From assembly GCF_003818115.1 (NCBI RefSeq), contig NZ_RPOI01000008.1, positions 124,001 to 188,000 on the forward strand: DNA of 64,000 bases. The letters run 5' to 3'. Position 1 is the stretch's first letter. Each line of letters opens with the position of its first letter. Source of the stretch: Citrobacter youngae (GTDB lineage Bacteria > Pseudomonadota > Gammaproteobacteria > Enterobacterales > Enterobacteriaceae). The translations under genes were made by a program, and so were the position numbers. The notes beneath the pieces were generated by a model, which was not told the DNA's origin, ran no database searches, and saw only the letters and a program-made list of their open reading frames with translations. This document shows, in pieces, positions 10,691 to 21,654 of this stretch.

Positions 10691-13366
10691 ATGTCGTCTA
10701 CCCTACGAGAAGCCAGTAAGGACACATTGCAGGTTAAAGATAAAACCTACCGCTACTACAGTTTGCCCCTGGCTGCCAAATCACTGGGTGATATCACCCG
10801 TTTACCTAAATCACTAAAAGTATTGCTGGAAAACCTGCTTCGCTGGCAGGACGGTGACTCTGTTACCGAAGAGGATATTCATGCTCTGGCGCAATGGCTG
10901 AAAACGGCGCATGCCGAGCGCGAAATTGCCTACCGACCCGCTCGCGTTCTCATGCAGGACTTTACCGGCGTTCCGGCGGTGGTCGATCTGGCTGCCATGC
11001 GCGAAGCGGTTAAACGCCTTGGCGGGGATACAGCAAAAGTGAACCCGCTTTCACCTGTTGATCTGGTTATTGATCACTCCGTTACGGTTGATCGTTTTGG
11101 TGACGATGATGCTTTTGAAGAGAACGTTCGACTGGAAATGGAGCGCAACCATGAGCGCTATGTGTTCCTTAAATGGGGGCAGCAGGCGTTTAGCCGATTC
11201 AGTGTCGTTCCACCGGGAACAGGAATTTGCCACCAGGTAAACCTCGAATACCTGGGTAAAGCGGTGTGGAGTGAACTGCAAAACGGCGAGTGGATCGCTT
11301 ACCCGGACACGCTGGTCGGTACCGATTCCCATACTACGATGATTAATGGTCTCGGTGTGCTGGGCTGGGGTGTCGGAGGGATTGAAGCTGAGGCCGCCAT
11401 GCTGGGGCAACCGGTTTCAATGCTGATTCCAGATGTCGTGGGCTTCAAACTTGTTGGTAAACTTCGCGAAGGGATCACCGCTACCGATCTGGTACTGACC
11501 GTCACGCAGATGCTGCGTAAACACGGTGTGGTCGGTAAATTTGTTGAGTTCTATGGTGATGGGCTGGACAGCCTGCCGCTCGCTGACCGGGCGACCATTG
11601 CTAACATGTCGCCGGAATACGGCGCAACCTGCGGCTTTTTCCCGATTGACGGGGTAACTCTTGAGTACATGCGTCTGAGTGGGCGTAGTGAAGAGCAGGT
11701 TGAATTAGTCGGTGCGTATGCTAAAGCACAGGGGATGTGGCGTAACCCAGGTGATGAACCTGTGTTTACCAGCTCACTGGAACTGGACATGGGCACTGTG
11801 GAAGCCAGCCTGGCCGGGCCGAAGCGTCCACAGGATCGTGTCGCATTGGGTGATGTGCCGAAAGCATTCGCCGCGAGTAATGAACTTGAAGTGAATAGCT
11901 CGCAAAAAGATCGTCAACCGGTCGACTATGTCATGAGCGGTCATCAATATCAGCTACCGGATGGTGCTGTGGTGATTGCAGCGATCACGTCATGTACCAA
12001 CACCTCCAACCCCAGCGTCCTGATGGCGGCTGGGTTGCTGGCGAAAAAAGCAGTGACGCTTGGTCTGAAGCGCCAACCGTGGGTGAAAGCGTCACTGGCG
12101 CCTGGGTCAAAAGTCGTCTCTGATTACCTGGCGCAGGCAAAACTGACGCCGTACCTTGATGAGCTGGGTTTTAACCTTGTTGGTTATGGCTGTACTACCT
12201 GTATCGGCAACTCTGGCCCGTTACCTGATCCTATTGAAACGGCGATTAAAAAAGGTGATCTGACGGTAGGGGCGGTGCTTTCCGGTAACCGTAACTTTGA
12301 AGGGCGTATCCACCCGCTGGTGAAGACAAACTGGCTGGCTTCTCCGCCGCTGGTGGTGGCTTATGCGCTGGCCGGGAATATGAATATTGATCTGACGAAA
12401 GACCCGCTGGGTCATGACAGAAAAGGCGATCCTGTCTATCTGAAAGATATCTGGCCGAGTGCGCAGGAAATTGCCCGTGCCGTGGAGCAGGTCTCTACCG
12501 AGATGTTCCATAAAGAGTATGCCGAAGTGTTCGAAGGCACGCCGGAATGGAAGTCGATTAATGTTGATCGTGCAGACACCTATGGCTGGCAGTCGGACTC
12601 AACCTACATCCGGTTATCACCGTTCTTTGATGGTATGCAGGCGAAGCCGGACCCGGTACAGGATATCCATGGTGCTCGTATCCTGGCGATGCTCGGCGAT
12701 TCCGTCACCACCGATCATATTTCTCCTGCGGGGAGCATCAAGCCGGACAGCCCGGCGGGTCGCTATCTGCAAAGCCACGGTGTTGAGCGCAAAGATTTTA
12801 ACTCCTACGGTTCTCGCCGTGGAAACCACGAAGTAATGATGCGTGGCACGTTTGCCAATATCCGTATCCGTAACGAAATGGTACCGGGTGTGGAAGGGGG
12901 GATGACGCGTCATTTGCCGGGTACAGAAGTGATGGCTATCTATGACGCCGCTATGCAATACCAGCAAGAGAAGACCCCGTTGGCGATTGTTGCCGGCAAG
13001 GAATATGGCTCGGGTTCCAGTCGGGACTGGGCGGCGAAAGGCCCGCGTTTGTTAGGTATTCGCGTAGTAATCGCCGAATCTTTTGAGCGCATCCACCGTT
13101 CTAACCTGATTGGCATGGGGATCCTGCCTCTGGAATTTCCGCAGGGGATTACACGTAAAACCCTGGGGTTAACCGGGGAGGAAGTCATTGATATTACGGA
13201 CTTACAAAATATTAAACCGGGAGCGACTATCCCGGTGAATATGGTTCGTGCGGATGGGCGAAAAGAGGTGATTTCGTGTCGCTGTCGTATTGATACCGCG
13301 ACAGAGCTGACCTATTACCAAAACGATGGTATTTTGCACTATGTTATTCGTAATATGTTGAATTAA
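10691..13366 (+). CDS. acnA: Aconitate hydratase A (stress/stationary-phase aconitase)
   Basis: Interconverts citrate and isocitrate via cis-aconitate in the TCA cycle; AcnA is the more oxidant-resistant aconitase, and the apo-form binds mRNA. The 891 residues equal E. coli AcnA. The 4Fe-4S cluster ligands appear in SCTNTSNPS and [10 protein letters not shown]. The C-terminal swivel domain has [15 protein letters not shown], and [17 protein letters not shown] supplies active-site residues. ATG is preceded by AAGGAGGAGCT, a very strong ribosome site. A strong bidirectional terminator separates it from ribA. Confidence 0.97.
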   Translation: MSSTLREASKDTLQVKDKTYRYYSLPLAAKSLGDITRLPKSLKVLLENLLRWQDGDSVTEEDIHALAQWLKTAHAEREIAYRPARVLMQDFTGVPAVVDLAAMREAVKRLGGDTAKVNPLSPVDLVIDHSVTVDRFGDDDAFEENVRLEMERNHERYVFLKWGQQAFSRFSVVPPGTGICHQVNLEYLGKAVWSELQNGEWIAYPDTLVGTDSHTTMINGLGVLGWGVGGIEAEAAMLGQPVSMLIPDVVGFKLVGKLREGITATDLVLTVTQMLRKHGVVGKFVEFYGDGLDSLPLADRATIANMSPEYGATCGFFPIDGVTLEYMRLSGRSEEQVELVGAYAKAQGMWRNPGDEPVFTSSLELDMGTVEASLAGPKRPQDRVALGDVPKAFAASNELEVNSSQKDRQPVDYVMSGHQYQLPDGAVVIAAITSCTNTSNPSVLMAAGLLAKKAVTLGLKRQPWVKASLAPGSKVVSDYLAQAKLTPYLDELGFNLVGYGCTTCIGNSGPLPDPIETAIKKGDLTVGAVLSGNRNFEGRIHPLVKTNWLASPPLVVAYALAGNMNIDLTKDPLGHDRKGDPVYLKDIWPSAQEIARAVEQVSTEMFHKEYAEVFEGTPEWKSINVDRADTYGWQSDSTYIRLSPFFDGMQAKPDPVQDIHGARILAMLGDSVTTDHISPAGSIKPDSPAGRYLQSHGVERKDFNSYGSRRGNHEVMMRGTFANIRIRNEMVPGVEGGMTRHLPGTEVMAIYDAAMQYQQEKTPLAIVAGKEYGSGSSRDWAAKGPRLLGIRVVIAESFERIHRSNLIGMGILPLEFPQGITRKTLGLTGEEVIDITDLQNIKPGATIPVNMVRADGRKEVISCRCRIDTATELTYYQNDGILHYVIRNMLN

Positions 13367-13372
13367 ATTATA

Positions 13373-13398
13373 AAAAAGCCTGCGAAAGCAGGCTTTTT
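13373..13398. terminator. Bidirectional acnA/ribA terminator
   Basis: Perfect stem AAAAAGCCTGC / GCAGGCTTTTT with a GAAA tetraloop. The A-tract on one side and T-tract on the other allow termination from both convergent genes. Confidence 0.92.
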
Positions 13399-13420
13399 GT
13401 ACTGTCAGCAAGCGAGAATG

Positions 13421-14011
13421 TCACTCGCTTAACAGATGCCCCATCTTAGCGGCTTTGGTATCCAGATAGTGTTCATTCTTCGGGTTACGGCCAACAATTA
13501 GCGGCACACGCTCCACAATATTGATCCCAGCTTCTGTCAGAATTTCCACTTTCTTCGGGTTATTGGTTAGCAGACGGACTTCATCCACGCCCAATAATTT
13601 GAACATATCAGCACACAAGGTGAAGTCACGCTCGTCCGCCGCAAAGCCTAACTGATGGTTGGCTTCGACGGTGTCATAGCCCTGATCCTGCAACGCATAG
13701 GCGCGGATCTTATTCAACAGGCCGATGTTACGTCCTTCCTGACGATGGTAGAGCAGAATACCGCGTCCTTCTTCAGCGATATGCGTAAGCGCCGCTTCCA
13801 GTTGAAAGCCACAATCACAACGCAGACTGAACAGCGCATCGCCGGTCAGACATTCGGAATGAACACGTGCCAGGACAGGCGTCTGGCCTGAAATATCGCC
13901 AAAAACCAGTGCGACATGATCGTGTCCGGTTGCCAGTTCTTCAAATCCCACCATCAGGAAATCACCCCAGGGGGTTGGCAGTTTGGCTTCTGCCACACGT
14001 TTAAGCTGCAT
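13421..14011 (-). CDS. ribA: GTP cyclohydrolase II
   Basis: Converts GTP to 2,5-diamino-6-ribosylamino-4(3H)-pyrimidinone 5'-phosphate, the first step of riboflavin synthesis. At 196 residues it is the monofunctional enterobacterial form. The zinc site is Cys54, Cys65 and Cys67 in [16 protein letters not shown], and [13 protein letters not shown] is the catalytic arginine region. The start gives the usual [17 protein letters not shown]-terminus. Confidence 0.96.
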   Translation of the reverse strand: MQLKRVAEAKLPTPWGDFLMVGFEELATGHDHVALVFGDISGQTPVLARVHSECLTGDALFSLRCDCGFQLEAALTHIAEEGRGILLYHRQEGRNIGLLNKIRAYALQDQGYDTVEANHQLGFAADERDFTLCADMFKLLGVDEVRLLTNNPKKVEILTEAGINIVERVPLIVGRNPKNEHYLDTKAAKMGHLLSE

Positions 14012-14207
14012 GTAATTCTCCAGATTATGCTGGCACTGCGCGTGCCGTCGCCTGTTGGCTTCTGTATTGCACTATTTTGCCATAAGGCAAGGGTGTTCAC
14101 CTAATTGCAGCAACGCATTCATTTCCGAATGGCACAAAATTGTCAATTTCCCCGGTGTGCGGATTTTTCAGTTATGATTGTGGGACTTATCGACGAAAGG
14201 AGACGCA

Positions 14208-14966
14208 ATGCTGTCTATTGCCAAGCGAACCACTGTAGGCGCAGCACTGTTACTGATTATGCCGGTTTCCGTATGGATATCCGGCTGGAGCTGGCAGCCT
14301 GGACAGAATGTCTGGTGGTTAAAATCCTTATACTGGGTAACTGAAACGGTGACGCAACCCTGGGGGATTATCACCCATGTTGTTCTCTGTGCGTGGTTTT
14401 TGTGGTGTCTGCGATTTCGTCTGAAAGCTGCTTTTATGCTATTTGCGATCCTGGCGGCGGCTATCTTAATTGGCCAGGGTGTGAAATCCTGGGTTAAAGA
14501 GAGGGTGCAGGAGCCCCGGCCATTTGTTCTGTGGCTGGAAAAAACGCACCATGTTCCGGTAGATGAGTTCTACACTTTAAAACGTAAAGATCGCGGACAC
14601 TTAGTAAAAGAGCAGTTGTCCGGGCAGCAGGATATTCCGCCTTTTTTACGTAAGCACTGGCAAAAAGAGACCGGTTTTGCTTTCCCTTCCGGGCATACCC
14701 TGTTTGCTGCCAGTTGGGCGTTACTGGGTGTCGGGTTGTTATGGCCACGCAGGCGCACGCTGACGATTGTGTTCTTACTCGTCTGGGCGACCGGCGTAAT
14801 GGGCAGTCGTTTGCTTCTGGGCATGCACTGGCCGCGCGATTTGGTTGTTGCGACGCTGATATCGTGGCTGCTGGTAACGCTGGCAACATGGTTTGCACAG
14901 CGAATATGTGGACCTCTGACACCGCCCGTCCAGGAGACAAAGGAAATAGCGCAGCGTGAGCAATAA
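14208..14966 (+). CDS. pgpB: Phosphatidylglycerophosphatase B / undecaprenyl pyrophosphatase
   Basis: Integral-membrane PAP2 phosphatase acting on phosphatidylglycerophosphate, C55-PP and related lipids at the periplasmic face. The 252-residue product has about six transmembrane segments. It carries the PAP2 motifs in order: K-x6-RP (KERVQEPRP), PSGH (FPSGHTLF) and SR-x5-H-x3-D (SRLLLGMHWPRD). ATG 14208 is chosen because AAAGGAG precedes it; the frame could extend to 14178 without a ribosome site. Confidence 0.94.
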   Translation: MLSIAKRTTVGAALLLIMPVSVWISGWSWQPGQNVWWLKSLYWVTETVTQPWGIITHVVLCAWFLWCLRFRLKAAFMLFAILAAAILIGQGVKSWVKERVQEPRPFVLWLEKTHHVPVDEFYTLKRKDRGHLVKEQLSGQQDIPPFLRKHWQKETGFAFPSGHTLFAASWALLGVGLLWPRRRTLTIVFLLVWATGVMGSRLLLGMHWPRDLVVATLISWLLVTLATWFAQRICGPLTPPVQETKEIAQREQ

Positions 14967-15121
14967 CGCAGACCGTGATTGATTTTTCAAATTTAGCCCT
15001 CAAATCATACAGCGTAAGGCGCTTTTCCGTTTCGCACTCGTCGTGAAAATGGTAATTTAAAAGGCTTAACGCGGTAAGTTGTACACGATTTATTCGCTCA
15101 AACCACATAACGGGAAGTAAT

Positions 15122-15430
15122 GTGAAATATTTACTCATTTTCTTACTGGTGTTGGCGATTTTTGTTATTTCGGTGACATTGGGTGCGCAAAACGATCAAC
15201 AGGTAACGTTTAATTACCTGCTAGCTCAGGGTGAGTATCGTATCTCCACGCTGCTTGCTGTATTGTTTGCAGCAGGTTTTGCGATTGGTTGGTTAATTTG
15301 TGGCCTGTTCTGGCTAAAGGTTCGTGTGTCTCTTGCGCGCGCCGAACGCAAAATTAAACGCCTGGAAAACCAGCTTGCGCCTGCGACCGACGTTGCGGTA
15401 ACTGCCGACTCGTCGGTTGTGAAGGAATAA
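15122..15430 (+). CDS. lapA: LapA (YciS), lipopolysaccharide assembly protein A
   Basis: Small inner-membrane partner of LapB in the pathway that controls LPS synthesis through FtsH-dependent LpxC turnover. At 102 residues it has two transmembrane helices (about 2-22 and 40-65) and a C-terminal cytoplasmic coiled-coil-prone tail (LARAERKIKRLENQL). The start is GTG, behind GGGAAG. The gene is 6 bases upstream of lapB, forming an operon. In E. coli lapAB has heat-shock promoters; I did not identify one here. Confidence 0.93.
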   Translation: MKYLLIFLLVLAIFVISVTLGAQNDQQVTFNYLLAQGEYRISTLLAVLFAAGFAIGWLICGLFWLKVRVSLARAERKIKRLENQLAPATDVAVTADSSVVKE

Positions 15431-15436
15431 TTATTT

Positions 15437-16606
15437 ATGTTGGAGTTGTTGTTTCTGCTTTTACCTGTAGCCGCTGCCTATGGGTGGTATATGGGTCGCA
15501 GAAGTGCGCAACAAACTAAGCAGGATGAAGCTAACCGTCTTTCGCGCGACTATGTCGCCGGGGTTAACTTCCTCTTGAGCAACCAACAAGATAAAGCGGT
15601 GGATCTGTTCCTCGATATGTTGAAAGAGGATACAGGCACCGTTGAGGCTCATCTCACCCTCGGAAACCTGTTCCGCTCACGCGGTGAAGTCGACCGCGCT
15701 ATCCGTATCCACCAAACCCTCATGGAAAGTGCTTCGCTGACTTATGAACAACGTTTGTTGGCTGTGCAGCAGTTGGGACGTGACTACATGGCTGCCGGGT
15801 TGTATGACCGTGCGGAAGACATGTTCAATCAGCTAACTGATGAAACGGATTTCCGTGTGGGGGCATTGCAACAACTGTTGCAAATCTATCAGGCAACCAG
15901 TGAATGGCAAAAAGCCATTGATGTTGCAGAACGTCTGGTGAAACTCGGCAAAGATAATCAGCGTATTGAAATCGCGCATTTTTACTGTGAACTGGCCTTG
16001 CAGCAAATGGGCAGCGACGATATGGATCGCGCCATGGCATTGCTGAAAAAAGGAGCCGCTGCAGACAAAAACAGTGCTCGTGTCTCGATTATGATGGGGC
16101 GCGTTTACATGTTGAAGGGTGATTACGCGAAGGCCGTTGAATGCCTGCAACGCGTGATCTCCCAGGATAAAGAGTTGGTCAGTGAAACGCTGGAAATGCT
16201 GCAGAGCTGCTACCAACAGCTGGGTAAAAACGATGAGTGGGCGGAGTTTTTACGCCGTGCGGTCGAAGAAAACACCGGTGCTGCCGCTGAGTTGATGCTG
16301 GCTGATATTCTTGAGGCGCGCGAGGGTACTGATACTGCACAGGTTTATATTACCCGTCAGTTGCAACGTCATCCGACGATGCGTGTGTTCCATAAACTGA
16401 TGGATTACCACCTTAATGAAGCAGAAGAAGGGCGCGCAAAAGAGAGTCTGATGGTCCTGCGCGATATGGTTGGTGAGCAGGTGCGCAGCAAGCCGCGCTA
16501 TCGTTGCCAGAAGTGTGGGTTTACTGCTTATTCGCTGTACTGGCACTGCCCATCGTGCCGCTCCTGGTCAACCATTAAGCCAATTCGCGGTCTGGACGGG
16601 CTTTAA
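15437..16606 (+). CDS. lapB: LapB (YciM), LPS assembly protein B
   Basis: Adaptor that brings LpxC to FtsH and so limits LPS synthesis. The 389-residue product has one N-terminal membrane helix (about 1-18), a long array of TPR repeats (about 35-330; for example AHLTLGNLFRSRGEVDRAI) and a C-terminal rubredoxin-type metal domain with Cys357-x2-Cys360 and Cys371-x2-Cys374. Length and the cysteine positions are as in E. coli. Confidence 0.95.
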   Translation: MLELLFLLLPVAAAYGWYMGRRSAQQTKQDEANRLSRDYVAGVNFLLSNQQDKAVDLFLDMLKEDTGTVEAHLTLGNLFRSRGEVDRAIRIHQTLMESASLTYEQRLLAVQQLGRDYMAAGLYDRAEDMFNQLTDETDFRVGALQQLLQIYQATSEWQKAIDVAERLVKLGKDNQRIEIAHFYCELALQQMGSDDMDRAMALLKKGAAADKNSARVSIMMGRVYMLKGDYAKAVECLQRVISQDKELVSETLEMLQSCYQQLGKNDEWAEFLRRAVEENTGAAAELMLADILEAREGTDTAQVYITRQLQRHPTMRVFHKLMDYHLNEAEEGRAKESLMVLRDMVGEQVRSKPRYRCQKCGFTAYSLYWHCPSCRSWSTIKPIRGLDGL

Positions 16607-16709
16607 TTTTTAAAAAAAATTCACTTTAGTTACAACATACTTATTTATTTTTCTTCAACCAGCCCTCAGGCTCCTGTGCCACATCGCTTCGCAGAAATGT
16701 AAACGCGCC

Positions 16710-16738
16710 TGTTAATTTTCTATTACCACAGGTAGAAT
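16710..16738 (+). promoter_or_regulatory. pyrF promoter candidate
   Basis: TGTTAA (16710-16715) and TAGAAT (16733-16738) with a 17-base spacer, about 58 bases before the pyrF start. The -35 match is weak. Confidence 0.45.
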
Positions 16739-16795
16739 GCACGCCGTTTACCCATTTTGCGCCGTTCGTGCGCCCATCATCAAGAAGGTCTGGTC

Positions 16796-17533
16796 ATGAC
16801 GTTTACTGCTTCATCTTCTTCCCGTGCTGCTACTGATTCTCCCGTCGTTGTCGCGTTGGATTATTCAAAACGTGATAAGGCATTAGCGTTTGTCGACAGA
16901 ATTGATCCCCGAGATTGTCGTTTGAAAGTGGGCAAAGAGATGTTCACGCTTTTTGGACCTCAATTGGTACGGGATCTGCAACAGCGTGGCTTCGACGTCT
17001 TTCTGGATTTGAAATTTCATGATATTCCCAACACCACGGCGCATGCCGTCGCGGCAGCTGCTGACCTTGGCGTCTGGATGGTAAACGTGCATGCTTGTGG
17101 TGGGGCACGAATGATGACCGCTGCTCGCGAGGCATTACGGCCTTTTGGTAAAGATGCGCCACTGTTAATTGCAGTGACGGTCCTGACCAGTATGGAAGCC
17201 AGCGACCTTGCCGATCTTGGTGTGACGTTGTCACCTGCGGAGCATGCTGAAAAGTTGGCGCGTTTGACGCAAAATTGTGGGTTGGACGGGGTAGTATGCT
17301 CGGCGCATGAAGCGGTGAGGTTCAAGCAGGCGTTTGGACAGACATTCAAGCTGGTGACGCCAGGCATTCGTCCTGAAGGTAGTGAGGCGGGTGACCAGCG
17401 CCGTATTATGACGCCACAGCAGGCGCTGGCCGCTGGTGTGGATTATATGGTGATTGGTCGTCCAGTCACGCAGTCGGAAGATCCGGCGCAAACGCTGAAG
17501 ATGATCAACGCCTCTCTGAATCGAGGTGCATAA
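16796..17533 (+). CDS. pyrF: Orotidine 5'-phosphate decarboxylase
   Basis: Last step of UMP synthesis (OMP to UMP plus CO2). At 245 residues it has the TIM-barrel active-site motif [10 protein letters not shown] (Asp-x-Lys-x2-Asp) and the phosphate loop [17 protein letters not shown]. Start 16796 is chosen for its N-terminus [11 protein letters not shown] and the AAGAAGG upstream; the frame extends 13 codons further without support. The stop abuts the yciH start. Confidence 0.96.
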   Translation: MTFTASSSSRAATDSPVVVALDYSKRDKALAFVDRIDPRDCRLKVGKEMFTLFGPQLVRDLQQRGFDVFLDLKFHDIPNTTAHAVAAAADLGVWMVNVHACGGARMMTAAREALRPFGKDAPLLIAVTVLTSMEASDLADLGVTLSPAEHAEKLARLTQNCGLDGVVCSAHEAVRFKQAFGQTFKLVTPGIRPEGSEAGDQRRIMTPQQALAAGVDYMVIGRPVTQSEDPAQTLKMINASLNRGA

Positions 17534-17860
17534 ATGAGCGACTCAAACTCTCGACTGGTTTATTCAACTGAGTCCGGACGAATTGATGAACCCAGAGTGG
17601 TAGCAGAGCGTCCGAAGGGCGATGGCATTGTTCGCATCCAGCGCCAGACCAGCGGTCGTAAAGGTAAGGGCGTTTGCCTGATTACCGGTATTGATCAAGA
17701 TGACGCTGCACTTGTTAAATTGGCCGCAGAGCTGAAAAAAAAATGTGGTTGTGGTGGGGCAGTGAAGGACGGTGTAATTGAAATTCAGGGTGATAAACGC
17801 GACCTGATAAAATCGCTGCTGGAAGCCAAAGGAATGAAAGTTAAGCTGGCCGGCGGCTAA
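17534..17860 (+). CDS. yciH: YciH, SUI1/eIF1-like protein
   Basis: 108-residue homologue of eukaryotic/archaeal initiation factor 1 (SUI1 domain, about 35-105, with KGVCLITGIDQDDAALVKLAAELKK split around the basic loop and a CGCGGAVKDG segment). In E. coli it influences initiation fidelity and has been linked to stress translation. It starts directly after the pyrF stop, so it is cotranscribed and probably coupled. A terminator follows. Confidence 0.94.
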   Translation: MSDSNSRLVYSTESGRIDEPRVVAERPKGDGIVRIQRQTSGRKGKGVCLITGIDQDDAALVKLAAELKKKCGCGGAVKDGVIEIQGDKRDLIKSLLEAKGMKVKLAGG

Positions 17861-17865
17861 TAAAA

Positions 17866-17892
17866 AAGCCACGGATGCTCTCCGTGGCTTCT
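17866..17892 (+). terminator. pyrF-yciH terminator
   Basis: Perfect stem AAGCCACGGA / TCCGTGGCTT with a 5-base loop, preceded by an A-tract, so it could also act on the opposite strand after osmB. Confidence 0.85.
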
Positions 17893-17951
17893 CTAATAAT
17901 ACAAACCTGAAAAAGTAAACGTATTATTATATCGAGCCGTTCAACCGTAAA

Positions 17952-18170
17952 TTATTTACCCACCTGGTGGCCGATAATACCACCTACTGCAGCACCACCC
18001 AGCGTACCCAGCGTGCTGCCGTCAGTCAGGACTGCACCGCCTATCGCACCTGCACCAGCACCTATCGCAGTGTTACGGTCACGTTTGGACCAGTTAGAGC
18101 AGGCACTCAAAGACATTGCTAGTGTAATCGCCAGAATGGCAGCGGTCATTTTTTTGCTCGTTACTAACAT
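17952..18170 (-). CDS. osmB: OsmB, osmotically inducible lipoprotein
   Basis: 72-residue outer-membrane lipoprotein induced by osmotic and envelope stress. It has a signal peptide and lipobox LSAC with lipidated Cys24, then a glycine-zipper region (AIGAGAGAIGGAVLTDG, GGAAVGGIIGHQVGK). About 70 bases upstream of the start (forward 18241-18254) is TAAAGATATTTCCG, which resembles an RcsB box; E. coli osmB is an Rcs target, but the match here is only suggestive. Confidence 0.93.
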   Translation of the reverse strand: MLVTSKKMTAAILAITLAMSLSACSNWSKRDRNTAIGAGAGAIGGAVLTDGSTLGTLGGAAVGGIIGHQVGK

Positions 18171-18436
18171 AATACTTTCTCCTGAATTATTGAATCACGG
18201 AATCCAGTTCACTTTAATGATAGCGCCAAAATAGGACGACTAAAGATATTTCCGCGAAACCGTTTAGCGCAGGACGTTACAATCAAATCCTGAGGTGACT
18301 GTTCGCTCCTGTTATATCGCTAACATTAATTCTACGACTTTATCCTGTTAACGACAGGTAAAAAGTCTTAATTGGACTGTCGGATAAGTCTCAGAGAGAA
18401 GATGATCTGCCCGCGGACAAATCATCTGCTGAAGTA

Positions 18437-19189
18437 TTATGCGTGAGCATCAATGATATTGACGGTTAAACCCGAGTGTTCAAGTTGCATTTGCACGCTG
18501 GCGCTGAGTCTGGAGTCCGTGACTACGCGACTGAATCTGTCTAACGGGCCCAGCGTGTATGGATGAATGGCCTCAAATTTAGAGCTATCGGTGAGTACAA
18601 TCACCTCAGCGCCTTTTTCCAGAACCGCATTAACCACATCAGAGCGCATCATATCACGCCCGGTGAAGCCGGTGTCAGCCTGCCAGCCGTCAATACCGAT
18701 AAAGGCTTTACTGAAATGTACCTGCTGAATAAATTGGCGAGTCAGCGGTCCGACCATGCTCTCGCTTTTTTTCTGATAGATCCCACCGAGGAGAATGACT
18801 TCACACGGTGTTTCTTTGAGCAGGTGCGCGATGTAGCTACTGACCGTGATGATGGTGACATCTTTTTGTTCTGCCAACGTTCTGGCCAGCAGCGCATTGC
18901 TGCTGCCATTTTCAATAAAGACGGATTCACCAGGATTAACCAGTGACGCCGCAAATTCGGCCAGTTCACGTTTAAGGGTGAAATTGGTCATCATGCGCGT
19001 TTCGACATCATCACTGTTCAGTGACACCGCAAAACCGTGCGCACGGCGCAAGTAGCTCTGTTTTTCCAGTGTGTTCAGATCCTGTCGAATCGTCACTTCA
19101 GAGACACCGGTGATTTTAGCCAGGTCGGCCACGCTCATCTGACCTTTATCGATCACCATCTGCAAAATAGATTGTTGTCGGGAATTCAT
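18437..19189 (-). CDS. yciT: YciT, DeoR-family transcriptional regulator
   Basis: 250-residue DeoR regulator. The N-terminal HTH is clear ([24 protein letters not shown] region, about 17-45), followed by the DeoR C-terminal sugar-phosphate-sensor fold with the [14 protein letters not shown] loop. It is the orthologue of E. coli YciT by position between osmB and yciZ and by length. Reported E. coli roles concern osmotic-stress gene control; the effector is unknown. Confidence 0.9.
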   Translation of the reverse strand: MNSRQQSILQMVIDKGQMSVADLAKITGVSEVTIRQDLNTLEKQSYLRRAHGFAVSLNSDDVETRMMTNFTLKRELAEFAASLVNPGESVFIENGSSNALLARTLAEQKDVTIITVSSYIAHLLKETPCEVILLGGIYQKKSESMVGPLTRQFIQQVHFSKAFIGIDGWQADTGFTGRDMMRSDVVNAVLEKGAEVIVLTDSSKFEAIHPYTLGPLDRFSRVVTDSRLSASVQMQLEHSGLTVNIIDAHA

Positions 19190-19285
19190 AGTATTAATTT
19201 TTATAGCGATATCGTATCGGAAATTAAACGGTAGCTGCGTTATCTGAAATCTGATGGCTACAGCGACATAACGTGAGTGAAGTCA

Positions 19286-19468
19286 TCAGATTTCCCACGG
19301 GGCCTTCGGTTTTTTTGACACAGACGCTGTATCTTCTTTGACCGTATCTAACAGTTCAGCCTTGAGAATTTCGAGATTGTGGATCGCTGAGTGGTAATCG
19401 CCTGCAACGAGAATATCCAGCACAGTATCAATGCGCTCGGCCAGACGTTGTGCGTCGGTATCAGACAT
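19286..19468 (-). CDS. yciZ: YciZ, UPF0509 family protein
   Basis: 60-residue conserved protein of unknown function. The core ([22 protein letters not shown] and [12 protein letters not shown]) is helical, and the C-terminus ends KAPWEI as in relatives. Start 19468 is chosen with AGGA upstream; three more N-terminal codons are possible but leave no room for a ribosome site. It lies between yciT and pdeR as in E. coli. Confidence 0.85.
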   Translation of the reverse strand: MSDTDAQRLAERIDTVLDILVAGDYHSAIHNLEILKAELLDTVKEDTASVSKKPKAPWEI

Positions 19469-19662
19469 GGTCATCATCCTAATGTCAAAAAGGTTTGAAT
19501 TTCATGATGCAGAAATTCATGCCAAAAGAGAAGGGAAAAATAGTATTAACATGAATGATTGGAGAATATTATATATTCTGTGATTACATACAGATATGAT
19601 CATCACGTAGTGTCCATTTATGGCTATTTTTCACGTTTATCCCTTGCACTTTTCTTGTTGCG

Positions 19663-21654
19663 TTATCGCAATTTTTTATTCAGATGACGTTTATACCAAC
19701 GTTCAAATGCAGCGGCTGGCATTGGCTTGGCGAACAAAAAACCCTGACGTTCATTGACGCCATTTTTGGTCAAAAAAGCATCCTCTTTCGTACTTTCAAC
19801 GCCTTCAGCTATCACCTGTAGGTTAAGCGCCTGCGCCACTGCGACAATAGCGCGCACCAGCGACTGTGAAATGGGTTGTTTATGAATATCCCTGACGAAC
19901 GCCTGGTCCAGCTTAATGGCATCAAGTGGGAAGCGGGCCAGTTGAGACAACGATGAATAACCCGTCCCAAAATCATCTAAATGGATCTGTGCCCCAAGCT
20001 GGCTAAATTGCTGAATAACGGACAGTGCCAGGTGTTCGTTTTCAATTAAACTGCTCTCGGTCAATTCGACATCGATAGGGCAATATTCAAAATTGAGATC
20101 GTGAAGCACCTGTTTCAGGTCGGTAAACAGCGTCTGATCGGCAAGCTGGCGAGCAGAAACGTTCACGGCCACTCGCAGATTAATCCCTTTATCGCGCCAC
20201 TTTGCGACCTGACGAACAACGTCGAGAATAACCCAGCGCCCCAGCGGCACAATCAAGCCTGATTCTTCAGCGTAGGAGATAAACTCCAGCGGAGGAATGA
20301 GACCACGTTCAGGGGACTGCCAGCGCACCAGCGCCTCCAGACTACGTACTTCACCACGCCATGTTATTTTCGGCTGGTAATGAATCAACAGTTGATCGTT
20401 TTCCAGCGCCTTACGCAAGTTGGTATCCAGCCAAAGATACTCAAAGACTCGCTGGTTCATTTCCGGAGAGAAAACGCAGAATTGTCCCCGTCCGCCTTCC
20501 TTTGCGGTATACATGGCAGTATCGGCATTGCGAATAACGCTCTCGCAGTCGTGTCCATGCTGTGGTGCAAGGGAAATTCCAATCGAACAACCGGTATAAA
20601 CCTCAATCAGGCCAATTCGGAAGGGCTGACGCAAACGGGTCAAAATACGTGATGCCGTGGCTTCCAGCGCCACTTGAGATGTTTGAGTCGCGAGGACAAT
20701 AAACTCATCGCCACCAAAACGGGCCAGTAACTGGTTATCATCAAGACAGCTGAGAATTGCCAGTGACACGCTTTGCAACAGTTGATCGCCGAACATATGT
20801 CCGTAGGCATCGTTTACTTTTTTGAAATTATCCAGGTCGAGGTACACAATACCAACCTGGGTATCTCCTGCATTCTCAATGGCTTCAGTGATCAGTTCAT
20901 GAATCGCATTCCGATTAGGTAATCCGGTAATGGAGTCGGTATTTGCCAGAACTCTCAGGCGTTCCTGAGCACGCCGTTCTTCGGTGATATCGGTACCTGA
21001 GCAGATTAGAAATATTTCGTTCTTACCGCTGCCGTTGTGCACAAATTTATTGCGAAACAGAAACAGTCGCTGACCTTTACAGGTCTTCACCCAACGTTCG
21101 ACTTCATATGAGTTACCTTCGCGAAAGAAAACATCGATGTTGCGTCTGGAGGCTGCGGCTTCGCGTCGACTCATAAACAGCGTGAAGACACTTTGACCAA
21201 TCACTTCGCGTTCTTTGAGTCCGGTATATTCTTCACACAGGCGATTGAAACGCTGAATGTTCCCCATGCGGTCAAGGATGACAATAACGGAGTTGGCTTC
21301 AGAGACCACCTGTTCGGCAAAAGAAAGTCCTTGTGCCAAATCGCGGGCGACCGGAGGGGTATCATCCCAGGCGGATGCACTTCCGGCCCATTCGCGTTTA
21401 TTTATTTTCCGCCCGACCAGGTGAACAGGGATATCGTCATCTTCAATCGACAGTGTTATTAACAGGCTTGACGTGATGACCGTCATCTCCCGAATGCGGT
21501 CGGCTTGCTCAGGAGATAATTCGATGTTTTGGTTCGTTTCTGCCGCTTCGTCAATAGAGAAATGCAGGATGTCGCAATCCTCTGACAAACGCCAGTAGGG
21601 GTTATGGGTGCCCACATAGCTATACAACGTAGCCAGCTCCCGAACGTCTTTCAT
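19663..21654 (-). CDS. pdeR: PdeR (YciR/Gmr), PAS-GGDEF-EAL c-di-GMP phosphodiesterase
   Basis: In E. coli PdeR is a trigger phosphodiesterase that represses the DgcM-MlrA pathway to csgD/curli and is relieved by c-di-GMP. The 663-residue product has a PAS domain (about 110-225, EANSVIVILDRMGNIQRFN), GGDEF (ARFGGDEFIV; the GGDEF signature is intact) and EAL (SLEALVRWQSPERG, DDFGTGYSSLSQL, VIAEGVES), so it appears catalytically complete. Start 21654 matches the family N-terminus MKDVRELATLYS; a longer frame to 21708 has no ribosome site. Confidence 0.92.
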   Translation of the reverse strand: MKDVRELATLYSYVGTHNPYWRLSEDCDILHFSIDEAAETNQNIELSPEQADRIREMTVITSSLLITLSIEDDDIPVHLVGRKINKREWAGSASAWDDTPPVARDLAQGLSFAEQVVSEANSVIVILDRMGNIQRFNRLCEEYTGLKEREVIGQSVFTLFMSRREAAASRRNIDVFFREGNSYEVERWVKTCKGQRLFLFRNKFVHNGSGKNEIFLICSGTDITEERRAQERLRVLANTDSITGLPNRNAIHELITEAIENAGDTQVGIVYLDLDNFKKVNDAYGHMFGDQLLQSVSLAILSCLDDNQLLARFGGDEFIVLATQTSQVALEATASRILTRLRQPFRIGLIEVYTGCSIGISLAPQHGHDCESVIRNADTAMYTAKEGGRGQFCVFSPEMNQRVFEYLWLDTNLRKALENDQLLIHYQPKITWRGEVRSLEALVRWQSPERGLIPPLEFISYAEESGLIVPLGRWVILDVVRQVAKWRDKGINLRVAVNVSARQLADQTLFTDLKQVLHDLNFEYCPIDVELTESSLIENEHLALSVIQQFSQLGAQIHLDDFGTGYSSLSQLARFPLDAIKLDQAFVRDIHKQPISQSLVRAIVAVAQALNLQVIAEGVESTKEDAFLTKNGVNERQGFLFAKPMPAAAFERWYKRHLNKKLR